In this document: positions 1-9,431 of the stretch, piece by piece | Numbering within the stretch: the first letter of the stretch is position 1 | How the letters are laid out: the number at the start of each line of letters is the position of its first letter | From: Tissierellia bacterium | GTDB taxonomy: Bacteria > Bacillota > Clostridia > Tissierellales > Tepidimicrobiaceae | NCBI GenBank assembly: GCA_012518955.1 | Contig: JAAYRD010000082.1 | Span: forward strand, 1-32,592 | Length of the DNA: 32,592 bases | Direction: 5' to 3' | The notes under the pieces: generated by a model | The model's input: the letters and a program-made list of their open reading frames with translations, nothing else | What the model was told of the DNA's origin: nothing | The model's database searches: none | Made by a program: the position numbers and the translations under genes

Positions 1-333
1 AGATATACCTAAAGAACCAGTCCAAAGGGTTAAGATAATCCCTAGGGATAGCAATGTATCGGAACTAGAACCTACTATTTCAGCAACTACATTTTTAATC
101 AAAATCTGCACCTCTATGGGAAGCATAATTATAAAATTATCCAATACCTCATCTTGTGTAATACTAGTATAGCTTAATAGGTTGAGAAAAAATATTAAAA
201 ACGGAAATATAGAAAGTATTAGATAGTATGTAAGTTGAGCACCTATTGCAGTGACCTCATCATCTTTTATTCGATAAAATAGTTCGTGTAAGAATTGGAA
301 CCATTTTTTATTTTTATAATTTCTATTCTTCAA
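1..333 (-). CDS. YihY/virulence factor BrkB family membrane protein (N-terminal fragment, runs off window)
   Basis: Reverse-strand reading from TTG at 333 (RBS-like AAAGGGTG upstream) gives MKNRNYKNKKWFQFLHELFYRIKDDEVTAIGAQLTYYLILSIFPFLIFFLNLL..., typical of the YihY family N-terminus; open to the window edge. Confidence 0.8.
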   Translation of the reverse strand, partial: MKNRNYKNKKWFQFLHELFYRIKDDEVTAIGAQLTYYLILSIFPFLIFFLNLLSYTSITQDEVLDNFIIMLPIEVQILIKNVVAEIVGSSSDTLLSLGIILTLWTGSLGIS

Positions 334-489
334 GATAAATATCACCCTTTATATATTGTAACAATTTATTCTAATATCTACCCTATAATAACATATATGT
401 ATCCAATATATCCATTTTATATTTAGCTTTATATTGTAAATTAGGGTATAGATGTATTATATTATATAGCAAAGGTAGGAGGAAATAAT

Positions 490-1143
490 ATGAAAAAACC
501 ACTATGGATTTTAATAGGGATTATAATAATTATAGTTTTTATATTAGTATCCATATTCTTATTTAAATATGAAGATGTAACCGATGATGCTGACCATATT
601 AAAAATATAGAAGAAGAGCATATAAAAGATGAAGATAATGGTACTGCATATATAAAGGATACTGGGGATAAAGAAGAAATGATGATGAATATTATTGCTA
701 TGGAAGATAGTAAGGAACATTTAGAAAGAGTTTTACAGTTATTTCCAGACGTGGATTTTGATAAAATAGAAAATAGTTATGGAGAAGGTAGTGTTTTAAA
801 AATATTGGAATGGTTATCTAAACAAGATATTCAAAAAGAAGAGGATATAATTCTATTAATAAACATGATGGATGATTTCTATAGAGAAGAATATTCTAAG
901 CTTATTGAAATCATTGCTAATTCTTATTTAAGGGATAAGATTATATTCATAAAAGCTTTAACTAAGATCCCAAATAAGACTAAACAAGTAGCCTATGTAC
1001 TGCATGACTTTAGAACCTATGATAAATCTGATCAAGATCTATTTAATGATCTGGAGATGATAGTTAATTCCAAGGAGTTAACGAATGAAGAAAGGAATAT
1101 AGGAGTGGAATTACTTAGTAGCTACTCGGAATGCGGGACTTGA
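490..1143 (+). CDS. Hypothetical membrane-anchored protein (single N-terminal TM, acidic linker, helical C-terminal region)
   Basis: 217 aa ORF with RBS (GGTAGGAGG) just upstream; N-terminal hydrophobic segment. Confidence 0.75.
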   Translation: MKKPLWILIGIIIIIVFILVSIFLFKYEDVTDDADHIKNIEEEHIKDEDNGTAYIKDTGDKEEMMMNIIAMEDSKEHLERVLQLFPDVDFDKIENSYGEGSVLKILEWLSKQDIQKEEDIILLINMMDDFYREEYSKLIEIIANSYLRDKIIFIKALTKIPNKTKQVAYVLHDFRTYDKSDQDLFNDLEMIVNSKELTNEERNIGVELLSSYSECGT

Positions 1144-1246
1144 GGTATATAGATATACTAGAAGAGAGTTCTCTTCAAATAACTATCAGCTACAGAGACC
1201 ATACAAATTGGTGCTGTTCATTGCTACCTATTTGTATGTCATTAGT

Positions 1247-2095
1247 TTAAAGATTGAAACTATCCTTATCTATTATTAAATCATAGGATTGGGATATAAG
1301 CTGTTCTATATCTTGGGTGCTGTAATTTAAACTATGGAGGGCAAAGGGAGAAAAATTGTAGGTTAAACCATCGGCACCAATACTTATGCCTAGCATCATA
1401 GTAATGGAATCAGCAATATGTACAATGGAAACCAATTTAGGGTCTATAGTAGAGGTTTCCGGATTATGGTGAAGGCCAATAGCTTCCACTAATTCTTGTG
1501 GGAAATTCCATCTTTCAGCTATTTTTTCTCCTACTTGGGCGTGATTGAATCCAAGGATTTCTTCTTCTGCTTCTAAAAAAGAAACCTTACCAAATTGGAC
1601 CCTATTAGTAATAGCATTATATTCTTTTTCTACATAATAGTTTAGAATGGTCTTTCCAATATCCCTTAACAATCCTCCTATATAGGCGGTTTCAGGACCG
1701 TTAAACCCAACATCCTTTGCTATGTATCTGGATATAATGGCGCAGGTTTGTGACTGGGTCCATAGATCGTTTTTTCCTAGGCCATATCCCTTTAATTCCT
1801 TGACCATCATTTTGCTGACGGTAGAAGCCAAGACTATACTTTTAATGGTTTTAAATCCCAACAGAATAGTTGCTTGGGATATGGTATTTATCTTTCGAGG
1901 ATATCCATAATGGGTAGAGTTAGCAAGTCTTAATATTTTAGAGGTTAGACTTTGGTCCAGTAATATTTCCTTTTCTAGATCTTCAATTGTTGAGTCTGGA
2001 TCTTCTGTAATCTTTATAATCCTATTGATTCTATCTGGAAGCATTGGAATGTCCTTTACTTTTCCTACTATATGCTCTAATCTTGTATCATTCAT
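1247..2095 (-). CDS. HDOD domain-containing protein
   Basis: LPMLPDRINRIIKI...LDQSLTSKILRLANS...ISQATILLGFKTIKSIVL...GGLLRDIGK...HAQVGEKIAERWNFP motifs. Confidence 0.9.
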   Translation of the reverse strand: MNDTRLEHIVGKVKDIPMLPDRINRIIKITEDPDSTIEDLEKEILLDQSLTSKILRLANSTHYGYPRKINTISQATILLGFKTIKSIVLASTVSKMMVKELKGYGLGKNDLWTQSQTCAIISRYIAKDVGFNGPETAYIGGLLRDIGKTILNYYVEKEYNAITNRVQFGKVSFLEAEEEILGFNHAQVGEKIAERWNFPQELVEAIGLHHNPETSTIDPKLVSIVHIADSITMMLGISIGADGLTYNFSPFALHSLNYSTQDIEQLISQSYDLIIDKDSFNL

Positions 2096-2226
2096 GGTTT
2101 ATCTCCACCTTATAATAGTAGTGTACTACCATTATACTAGACACCTAAAGCATATCCTATAGATATAACGGATTATTTATTACATTGTTTTTATTTTCTA
2201 TTTTCCTGTCAAGAAATTTTTAAATA

Positions 2227-2256
2227 AAAAACAGATAGGTTTTCCTATCTGTTTTT
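2227..2256 (-). terminator. Intrinsic terminator of the 2245..3963 gene
   Basis: AAAAACAGATAGG-TTTT-CCTATCTGTTTTT; on the minus strand followed by a T-rich tract; contains the stop codon. Confidence 0.8.
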
Positions 2257-3963
2257 CCTATAGGTGTTGAAATCAATAATTTTGAAATTATCCTCGTCGA
2301 TACTATCATCTTCAGCAAGAAGTCGAAATACAACTTTGCCAAAGGATGTGGTACTTATACTCAAAAGAGGACTATTTCTTTGTTTTATTAATCCCATTAA
2401 TTCCAGATGTTTATTATGTGAGGGTAGGAATTTAGGAAAATCAATACAGGCTGAGAGTAGAGTATTAATTCTGTAAAAGGTATTGACCTCTAAATTACCT
2501 AGTAGTTTTAATATGCTTTCCCTAAAAACTTCTATATTATCTATATCTAAGTTGTCGCCTATACTAGATAAAAATTTATTACTCCATAGATATTCAACTA
2601 AAAGGCTAAATTTTTCCTCATCGCTAAGCCTTAAAAATTGAGGACCTTTTTTAGTGATATGCAATAAATTATTATCGAGATTAATTAAATTATTATCTAT
2701 AGAAAATTTATAAAAAAGGTGAAGCATTGTAAAATCTTCTTGATTAGGTGCTTTTTTAGTAAAATCTTCTTGATTTTCCATTATCTCATTTATTTTAAAT
2801 AGATCTTTTCTCTTTAAATATTTCCGCGTTGCAGTGACTTCCAATGGGCTGTTCATTATATACAATATAAATCTTTCATAGTCCATTATAAATTTGAAAG
2901 CTTTTTCATTTAAGACATTGACGATTCTACTAGATAAATGTCTATTTATATTAAAAGGAGGATCCATCTGCTTTAAATAGTCAGTATATAAAAATCTATT
3001 TTTACTAACCTCAAGGATATTATCATAGATTTTCCTATATTCAGGATTTTTGGATTTGAGATACTTTAGATACTTCTTTAATGTAGATATATATGAGCTC
3101 AGCTCCCATTGGGCTGAAATAAATCCATCTTCTATAGCATCCTTAAACAATTGTTCTAAATCCACCTGATCCAAATCATATAAAGTCATATCACTATCCA
3201 AAAAGTAAAATTCATATAGATTGATTAGGTTGGTAACGTGTTTTTTAATCATGCGCCTTGAGGTTTGAAGTTGCAGATAGCTTTCAAATTCTTCTATTTC
3301 ATCATAAAATATTGAAGTGGTGTCCTCATCCATCTCAAGAGCATCGTAAACACATTCTGTATATATTCTATATAGGTTCACACTATATTGCTTTAAGTAT
3401 TTATCTATGGTTAATTCAGAATGTTTTAATCTAATATAGTTATAATCTATAAATACTTCCTCGATAAAAATATCTTTAATGGATGGTGGAAGGAAGCTAA
3501 TATTTCCAATAAAACTTTTATGGTTGATAATCTTTCCAATTCTACCAAATATTAAATCCGAAGGCTTTAATATTTTGGCTATATTGGGTTCCCAGATAGT
3601 ATGACATTTTCTGGTCAATAAATCCATTAGTTCAATATATTCCTCTTCAATATTGGATATTTCGAACAGGGATACATAGGATTTATTTCTCTCAATCAAT
3701 ATCTCCTTTTCTAAACTGGAAAGTTGATTGGACTTTTCTTCTAACATATGTTCAATAAAAGTTTTATTATAATGAGTTTTATAATCTGTGCTTATCCATA
3801 TATTGAAGGCTATCCTAGTTTTTTGTTCATCGAAATTAGGATAGTAGAATTCTATGGGATCCAAGTTTTTATCTTCTTCTATAAAGTCATTGATATATTT
3901 TATCAATTTTTTTGTAGTATTGTCTTGTATAGTTTGTATTTGTTTATAATTAAAATTATTCAT
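2245..3963 (-). CDS. Hypothetical protein, about 572 aa, no recognised family
   Basis: Long ORF; the track start at 4074 is probably too early, ATG at 3963 (MNNFNYKQIQ...) is preceded by GGAGGATGCT. Confidence 0.8.
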   Translation of the reverse strand: MNNFNYKQIQTIQDNTTKKLIKYINDFIEEDKNLDPIEFYYPNFDEQKTRIAFNIWISTDYKTHYNKTFIEHMLEEKSNQLSSLEKEILIERNKSYVSLFEISNIEEEYIELMDLLTRKCHTIWEPNIAKILKPSDLIFGRIGKIINHKSFIGNISFLPPSIKDIFIEEVFIDYNYIRLKHSELTIDKYLKQYSVNLYRIYTECVYDALEMDEDTTSIFYDEIEEFESYLQLQTSRRMIKKHVTNLINLYEFYFLDSDMTLYDLDQVDLEQLFKDAIEDGFISAQWELSSYISTLKKYLKYLKSKNPEYRKIYDNILEVSKNRFLYTDYLKQMDPPFNINRHLSSRIVNVLNEKAFKFIMDYERFILYIMNSPLEVTATRKYLKRKDLFKINEIMENQEDFTKKAPNQEDFTMLHLFYKFSIDNNLINLDNNLLHITKKGPQFLRLSDEEKFSLLVEYLWSNKFLSSIGDNLDIDNIEVFRESILKLLGNLEVNTFYRINTLLSACIDFPKFLPSHNKHLELMGLIKQRNSPLLSISTTSFGKVVFRLLAEDDSIDEDNFKIIDFNTYRKNR

Positions 3964-4125
3964 AGCATCCTCCAAATAAAAGTAAGTAATTATCAATTTA
4001 ATATATATTATATACCAATGTATATAATAGTGCATTGGAAAATGGAAAAAATTTATAAGATTTTTACCAGACAATATGGGTAGTTATCTATTGGGAAGGA
4101 AAACATAGAATAGAAAGGGGAACAA

Positions 4126-5064
4126 ATGGAAAAATTTTTTACTAAAAAACATAATGTATTTATAATATCTTTAATATGTATGGCTTTATGGGGAAGTGCT
4201 TTTCCTGTGGTAAAAATAGGCTATGATATGCTTAGAATAGAAACCGGGGATATATTTGGAAAGATATATTTTGCTGGATTAAGGTTTTTCATTGCTTCTA
4301 TCATGGTTTATTTAATACACTGGATATTGCATAAGGAGAATTTTTCATTCCACAAATCCTATATGAAGCCAATAATTATATTGGGAATGTTGCAAACTTC
4401 TTTGCAATACTTTTTTTTCTATATAGGCATAGCTAATACCTCAGGGATAAAAAGTGCTATACTTCAATCTGGAAGTACTTTTTTCACCGTTATTGCAGCT
4501 CATTTTATCTACCAGGAGGATAGATTAAATACCCACAAGGTAATTAGTCTGATATTAGGATTTTCTGGAGTTGTTATTGTAAATATGGGCAAAAATTTTG
4601 ATCTAGGGTTTAAGTTTATCGGAGAAGGTTTTTTGATTCTTGCCGGATTATTGAGTACTATGGCTACTCTATATGCAAAGAACATATCCAATAAAATTGG
4701 AGACATTAGCCCCTTCCTACTTTCAGGAGGGCAGATGTTTTCTGGGTCCTTGATTTTATTGATAGTAGGAAAGATAGGAATAAAAGGAGACACTCTTAAC
4801 TTCACCCTATCTAGTTTTTCATTATTGCTCTACGCAGCCTTTATTTCAGCAGCAGCATTTACTCTTTGGTATATGATACTTAGATACAATCCACCGGGAA
4901 GAGTAAGTATATATAGGCTTTTTATTCCTATATTTGGTTCCATATTTTCTGTACTATTTGTAAAAGGAGAGCATTTTACTATCAATTTAATCCTAGGATT
5001 GATATTGGTAGTTTTAGGAATCGGAATATTGAATATAGGCGATAGAATTAAATATGGATCTTAA
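4126..5064 (+). CDS. EamA/DMT family transporter
   Basis: About 10 hydrophobic segments; MALWGSAFPVVKIGY, SAILQSGSTFFTVIAAHFIYQEDRL, VFFILGFSGVVIVNMG-type EamA motifs. Confidence 0.9.
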   Translation: MEKFFTKKHNVFIISLICMALWGSAFPVVKIGYDMLRIETGDIFGKIYFAGLRFFIASIMVYLIHWILHKENFSFHKSYMKPIIILGMLQTSLQYFFFYIGIANTSGIKSAILQSGSTFFTVIAAHFIYQEDRLNTHKVISLILGFSGVVIVNMGKNFDLGFKFIGEGFLILAGLLSTMATLYAKNISNKIGDISPFLLSGGQMFSGSLILLIVGKIGIKGDTLNFTLSSFSLLLYAAFISAAAFTLWYMILRYNPPGRVSIYRLFIPIFGSIFSVLFVKGEHFTINLILGLILVVLGIGILNIGDRIKYGS

Positions 5065-5090
5065 GAATAGGAATTGACATTTTATAAATT

Positions 5091-5990
5091 TTATTTGCAA
5101 AGAGTTTCTATCCTAGTTTTAATAGATGCCATATTATCTAAAATCTTCCTAAGATGATAGTTGTATATTAAATCAAGATTATTTTTATTGTTTACATTTT
5201 GAATAGGCAAGTTTTTTTGAAGTAACTTCTCCAAGGATTTTTTATTGGATTTATTTATATTAAAAGATCCATCCAGGGAGCTGAGTATACCTAGATGATA
5301 GTAGATGGTTTCAAACAGTTTTAATACCCGTTGAAAACCAGAAATATTACAGGTTTCATGTAGGTTTAACTTGTTATCCCTTTTCAAGATCTTATAATCT
5401 TCGTCCATGGTTATAAGATCTTCTTTAAATTTTTCTAATGAGTTTTTCTGTTCATTAAATATAATCTCTTCAATCATATCTTTAGAATATATATATAAAC
5501 TATCCATACCTTTGATTAAGGTGTTTTCTATATCTGGTGGAAGTATAAAATAGTTGATTAAAGTCCCTATTATAAGACCGATTAAAGTATCCAGAGTCCT
5601 ATAAAGGGCATAACCAATTCGACTACCTTCCTCATAGTTTAAAATAATGGATAGAAAAACTATTGTGGATAATTGGGTAGATTTTTTTAACTGAAGAAGA
5701 TTACATATATATATTATAATCATTATTCCAATACCTATGAATAGAGGGTTTTCTGGAGCAACTAAGGAAAAGAGCAATGCGATAATAGCACCTAATATAG
5801 TTCCACGCATCCTATCCCTTCCTACATGAAATGATTCAGAAACCGAGGTTTGCATGGCAGTTACTGCAGCAATACCTGCAAAGAAGGGACTTTTTAAATT
5901 TAATATTTGAGAAATCAATATTGTAAGGAATACGGCAAAAGCCGTTTTAACGGTACGCATACCAATTTTTTGGATTCTCATCAAAACCAC
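5091..5990 (-). CDS. Aromatic acid exporter / FUSC-like (DUF939-type) membrane protein
   Basis: MRIQKIGMRTVKTAFAVFLTILISQIL...PFFAGIAAVTAMQTSVSESFHVGRDRMRGTILGAIIALLFS, typical of the family. Confidence 0.85.
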   Translation of the reverse strand: MVLMRIQKIGMRTVKTAFAVFLTILISQILNLKSPFFAGIAAVTAMQTSVSESFHVGRDRMRGTILGAIIALLFSLVAPENPLFIGIGIMIIIYICNLLQLKKSTQLSTIVFLSIILNYEEGSRIGYALYRTLDTLIGLIIGTLINYFILPPDIENTLIKGMDSLYIYSKDMIEEIIFNEQKNSLEKFKEDLITMDEDYKILKRDNKLNLHETCNISGFQRVLKLFETIYYHLGILSSLDGSFNINKSNKKSLEKLLQKNLPIQNVNNKNNLDLIYNYHLRKILDNMASIKTRIETLCK

Positions 5991-6047
5991 CCTTAAACTA
6001 TTATATAAATATTATAGCAATCAGATAGAAATAGAACAAGATAGCAT

Positions 6048-6075
6048 TAAAGAAGATATCCCTTTGAGCCGATAA
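6048..6075 (+). promoter_or_regulatory. Sigma-D (sigma-28/FliA) type promoter for the flaG-fliD-fliS operon
   Basis: TAAA (6048-6051), 16-nt spacer, GCCGATAA (6068-6075), upstream of flaG. Confidence 0.8.
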
Positions 6076-6108
6076 GTATTATAGAATACTAAAGGAAGGG
6101 GATCTACT

Positions 6109-6462
6109 ATGAATATTAGAGGGGTTAACAATATATCTGAAACCAATATGTATATGGGAGAACGTGGCTCTGCAAGGACGGATCAAGCGGGTATGGGAGT
6201 TAAGTCATCTAATTCACAGATGGAAGAAAGGAGATATACGGAGGAAGAACTAATAAAATCCATAGAATCGGCAAATGAACAATTTGTAATGTTTGATAGG
6301 CGGTTTGAGTTTTCAATCCATGAGAAAACGAAGCATATAATGGTAAAGGTTATAGATGTTACGACGGATGAGATTATAAGAGAGATACCTCCTGAAAAGA
6401 TATTGGATCTAGTTGCAGGTATATGGGAGATGTCAGGAATATTAGTAGATGAAAGAATATAG
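6109..6462 (+). CDS. flaG: Flagellar protein FlaG
   Basis: FEFSIHEKTKHIMVKVIDVTTDEIIREIPPEKILDLVAGIWEMSGILVDERI, FlaG signature; adjacent to fliD. Confidence 0.93.
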   Translation: MNIRGVNNISETNMYMGERGSARTDQAGMGVKSSNSQMEERRYTEEELIKSIESANEQFVMFDRRFEFSIHEKTKHIMVKVIDVTTDEIIREIPPEKILDLVAGIWEMSGILVDERI

Positions 6463-6473
6463 GTGGTGAAGAT

Positions 6474-8162
6474 ATGTATAATAACATGAGACTGTCAGGT
6501 CTTGCCTCAGGAATAGATACGGACGAGATGGTCCAAAATCTAATGAGAGCAGAAAGAATAAAGGTGGATAGGGTAGAACAGGACAAGCAGATTGCTATAT
6601 GGCGTCAAGAAGCCTATAATAGTATAAATAAGGATTTTGTTAACTTTATATTGAATAGCAGGAAAAAGTTTGGCTTAACTTCCATTACCTCAAGGGGAAC
6701 CTTTAGGCCAAATTCCTATCAAAATTTAAACTGGGTTAAAAAGGCTAGGTCTTCCAATGAAAGTATAGCCACTGTATCCACTACAGGTCAAGCCATGGAC
6801 GGTAATTATAGGGTAGAGGTTAAACAGTTGGCGGATGGGGTTAGTATGGCCAGTGGGAGTGAGGTAAGTGTAATAAATAATGAAGGAAAAATCATTGATA
6901 AAAATGATAATATAGCAAAAAATATAGAATTTACCATCAGTGACGGAAACAAAGAATTCCATATTGAAGTCAATAATGAAAATGGAATAACTATGAATGA
7001 TGTAGTAAGAGCTATAAATACAGCTAAAGTGCAAGAAGGGGAAGAAGAAATATCTATAGGTGTAAGAGCTTCCTATGATGCTGGTATTGGTAGGTTTTTT
7101 TTACAGACTACAAGCACTGGCGAAAATGCTAAGATACAGATAAATTCTAAAACTTCTGAAGGGCAAGATTTTATTAAAGGTTTGAATTTATGCACTGGAG
7201 AAGTAATTGAAGGTGAAAATCAAAAATATGAGCTGGGAGATATAATCCAAGGGAAAAATGCTATAATCAATTTCAACGGTGCCAACAATATATCCTCTCA
7301 CTCCAATCGTATCACCATCAATGGAATTACAATGGATATAGTAGATACAGGAGATTTTACTATCAATATAGGTACAGATGTGGATGCAGTATATGAGAAG
7401 ATAGAAGAATTTATAAACGATTACAATGAATTGGTGGAAAAGACCAATAGGCTATTAGGAGAAAAACAATATAGAAGCTATAGACCTTTAACTGCAGATG
7501 AAAGAAAGGCCATGGATAAGGAAGATATCGAATTATGGGAGGAAAAAGCCAAGTCAGGTCTACTTAGAAATGATGATATAATCCAGAGAACCATGTTGGG
7601 TATAAGAAGGGCTATATATGAAAAATCCGATGAATTTAATGGGCCTTTTAAATTGATTACAGAGATAGGTATTTCTACAGAGGAATATTCTAGAGGTAGT
7701 GCTGGAGGCAAACTGGTAATTGATGAAGAGAAGCTAAAGAAAGCTATAGAAGATAATCCAGAAGGTGTAATGGAATTTCTATTTAAAGAGAGTGTACCGG
7801 AAACAAAGGACGAGGAAGGTAATATTATTATACCGGGAGAACTTGGTGGTATAGTTTCTAGAATCCATGATAACTTAATGAATGGCATGGAAGATATAAT
7901 CAAAAAATCTGGAATTGGAGACAATGAGGCAGACCTTTATAGGAATGTTAAATTTAATATACTATTGGAATTTGTTACTGAACAGGGTAGTATTAGTCTA
8001 TTGGATAAGGATGTTCTACAATTTAATAGAAGAATAGACGATTTAAATGCAATGTTATTTAGAAAAGAGAATAGTTATTATGCTAAGTTTACTGCTATGG
8101 AAAAGGCTATAAGTAGGATGAATCAGCAAAGCATGTGGTTAATGCAACAAACCATGGGATAA
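6474..8162 (+). CDS. fliD: Flagellar filament capping protein FliD
   Basis: MRLSGLASGIDTDEMVQNLMRAERIKVDRVEQDKQI...; C-terminal FliD motifs; operon context. Confidence 0.95.
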   Translation: MYNNMRLSGLASGIDTDEMVQNLMRAERIKVDRVEQDKQIAIWRQEAYNSINKDFVNFILNSRKKFGLTSITSRGTFRPNSYQNLNWVKKARSSNESIATVSTTGQAMDGNYRVEVKQLADGVSMASGSEVSVINNEGKIIDKNDNIAKNIEFTISDGNKEFHIEVNNENGITMNDVVRAINTAKVQEGEEEISIGVRASYDAGIGRFFLQTTSTGENAKIQINSKTSEGQDFIKGLNLCTGEVIEGENQKYELGDIIQGKNAIINFNGANNISSHSNRITINGITMDIVDTGDFTINIGTDVDAVYEKIEEFINDYNELVEKTNRLLGEKQYRSYRPLTADERKAMDKEDIELWEEKAKSGLLRNDDIIQRTMLGIRRAIYEKSDEFNGPFKLITEIGISTEEYSRGSAGGKLVIDEEKLKKAIEDNPEGVMEFLFKESVPETKDEEGNIIIPGELGGIVSRIHDNLMNGMEDIIKKSGIGDNEADLYRNVKFNILLEFVTEQGSISLLDKDVLQFNRRIDDLNAMLFRKENSYYAKFTAMEKAISRMNQQSMWLMQQTMG

Positions 8163-8178
8163 AGGAAAGGGTGGGAAC

Positions 8179-8574
8179 ATGACATACGGTGCATTGAATC
8201 AATATAAGCAAAATACAGTATTTACAGCTACTCCAGAGGAATTAACCCTTATGTTATACGATGGGGGTATCAAATTTATGAATGTTGCTAAATATAATAT
8301 AGAGAAAAATAGATTGGAAAAAGCTCATGTAGCATTGATAAGGGCTCAAGACATAGTTATAGAATTAAGAGCATCATTGAATATGGATTATGAAATATCC
8401 AATGATTTAATCAAGCTATATGATTTTATTATGGATAATCTTGTAGCTGCAAATATTAGCAAGGAGATCAAACCAATAGATGAAGCCTTGGAGATACTTA
8501 TCGAAATGAGGGATACCTGGAAGGAAGCTATGCAGGAGGTCAAAAAAAGGGTTTATAAGAATAGGCAGGTGTAA
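8179..8574 (+). CDS. fliS: Flagellar export chaperone FliS
   Basis: YKQNTVFTATPEELTLMLYDGGIKFMNVAKYNIE...IVIELRASLNMDYEISNDLIKLYDFI. Confidence 0.95.
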   Translation: MTYGALNQYKQNTVFTATPEELTLMLYDGGIKFMNVAKYNIEKNRLEKAHVALIRAQDIVIELRASLNMDYEISNDLIKLYDFIMDNLVAANISKEIKPIDEALEILIEMRDTWKEAMQEVKKRVYKNRQV

Positions 8575-8578
8575 TTAT

Positions 8579-9049
8579 ATGTCCAAAGAGCTAATAGATA
8601 AGTTAATAACCATAGTTAAAGAGAAAAACCAATTGTTAAGCAGGATGTATAGCATTACCAAGATCCAGGTGGCAGAGATAGAAAAAGAGAATATTGAAAG
8701 TTTAAATGAAATAATGGATGAAAAGGATAAGATTATAAAGAAAGTAGACCAGCTGGATATATCTTTTTTAACCATATTTTCTAAGATAAAAAAGGATAAT
8801 AATGTTGAGGATATATATGAGTTATCCACAGAAGAGTATCCTAACCTAAAAGAATTGAAAGATGCAGTAAAGGAGGTATCTTCCCAATTAGTAGCCATAT
8901 CATTGCTAGATGAAAAAAATCATCAAAACATAAAAAAAGCATTGGAGCAAACTAAGCTGGAGTTGCGTAGGTTGAAAAAAGGAAAGAAAGCATATAAGGG
9001 CTACAATGTTCCAATTACCAATAACATATTAATCGATGAAAAGAAATAG
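8579..9049 (+). CDS. FlgN-like/FliT-position putative flagellar chaperone
   Basis: 156 aa helical protein directly downstream of fliS, closing the operon before a terminator; weak sequence similarity pattern to FlgN. Confidence 0.6.
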   Translation: MSKELIDKLITIVKEKNQLLSRMYSITKIQVAEIEKENIESLNEIMDEKDKIIKKVDQLDISFLTIFSKIKKDNNVEDIYELSTEEYPNLKELKDAVKEVSSQLVAISLLDEKNHQNIKKALEQTKLELRRLKKGKKAYKGYNVPITNNILIDEKK

Positions 9050-9072
9050 GTTTATCTACCTATTTCTTTTTT
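9039..9072 (+). terminator. Intrinsic terminator of the flagellar operon
   Basis: AAAGAAATAGG-loop-CCTATTTCTTTTTT. Confidence 0.85.
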
Positions 9073-9106
9073 ATGGATAAAATTAAAGGATAGTATGTCT
9101 ATATAT

Positions 9107-9312
9107 TGTGGATATAGAACAGTATGCTACAAGATTGGTTATATGTATGAAGGGAAGAAATATTCTAAAAATAGAGATTAATAGGGAAAAAGGTTGGAAA
9201 TTAAGGTTATACAGATTTTATCAAGAATATTATCCACATGGAATTATAGCAATAAACAGTTACCCACAGAACTATCCACATTATCCACAAAAACATAGCC
9301 TGGATATCCACA
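9107..9312. promoter_or_regulatory. Cluster of DnaA-box-like 9-mers
   Basis: + strand: TTATCCACA 9230-9238, TTACCCACA 9260-9268, CTATCCACA 9272-9280, TTATCCACA 9281-9289, ATATCCACA 9304-9312; - strand: ATATCCACA (TGTGGATAT at 9107-9115). Confidence 0.75.
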
Positions 9313-9402
9313 TGCTATTAACAAAAAAATGTTAATTATTTCATAAATAAATATTCATAATCTATGTATAAATTAAAATTATAGAGTATTAATTGATATT
9401 TG

Positions 9403-9431
9403 TTTACATAGTCCATATATATGGGTATATT
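9403..9431 (+). promoter_or_regulatory. Putative sigma-A promoter of hpf
   Basis: TTTACA (9403-9408), 17-nt spacer, TATATT (9426-9431). Confidence 0.5.

Noticed and set aside
1722-1910. 62-aa + ORF inside the HDOD gene
   Set aside because: Antisense to a confidently assigned CDS; no RBS or domain.
3748-4083. 111-aa + ORF antisense to the unknown 572-aa gene start
   Set aside because: Low-complexity I/F/Y-rich shadow ORF, no RBS.
7478-7924. 148-aa antisense ORF within fliD, and other long antisense ORFs (e.g. 8575..8898, 18416..18859, 23226..23612)
   Set aside because: Low-complexity Ser/Ile/Leu-rich translations opposite strongly supported genes; typical shadow ORFs of AT-rich codon usage.
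9108-9335. 75-aa + strand ORF (MDIEQYATRLVICMKGR...)
   Set aside because: No RBS, no recognisable domain, and its 3' half is the DnaA-box cluster (repeated Y-P-H/Q residues come from TATCCACA repeats); likely non-coding.
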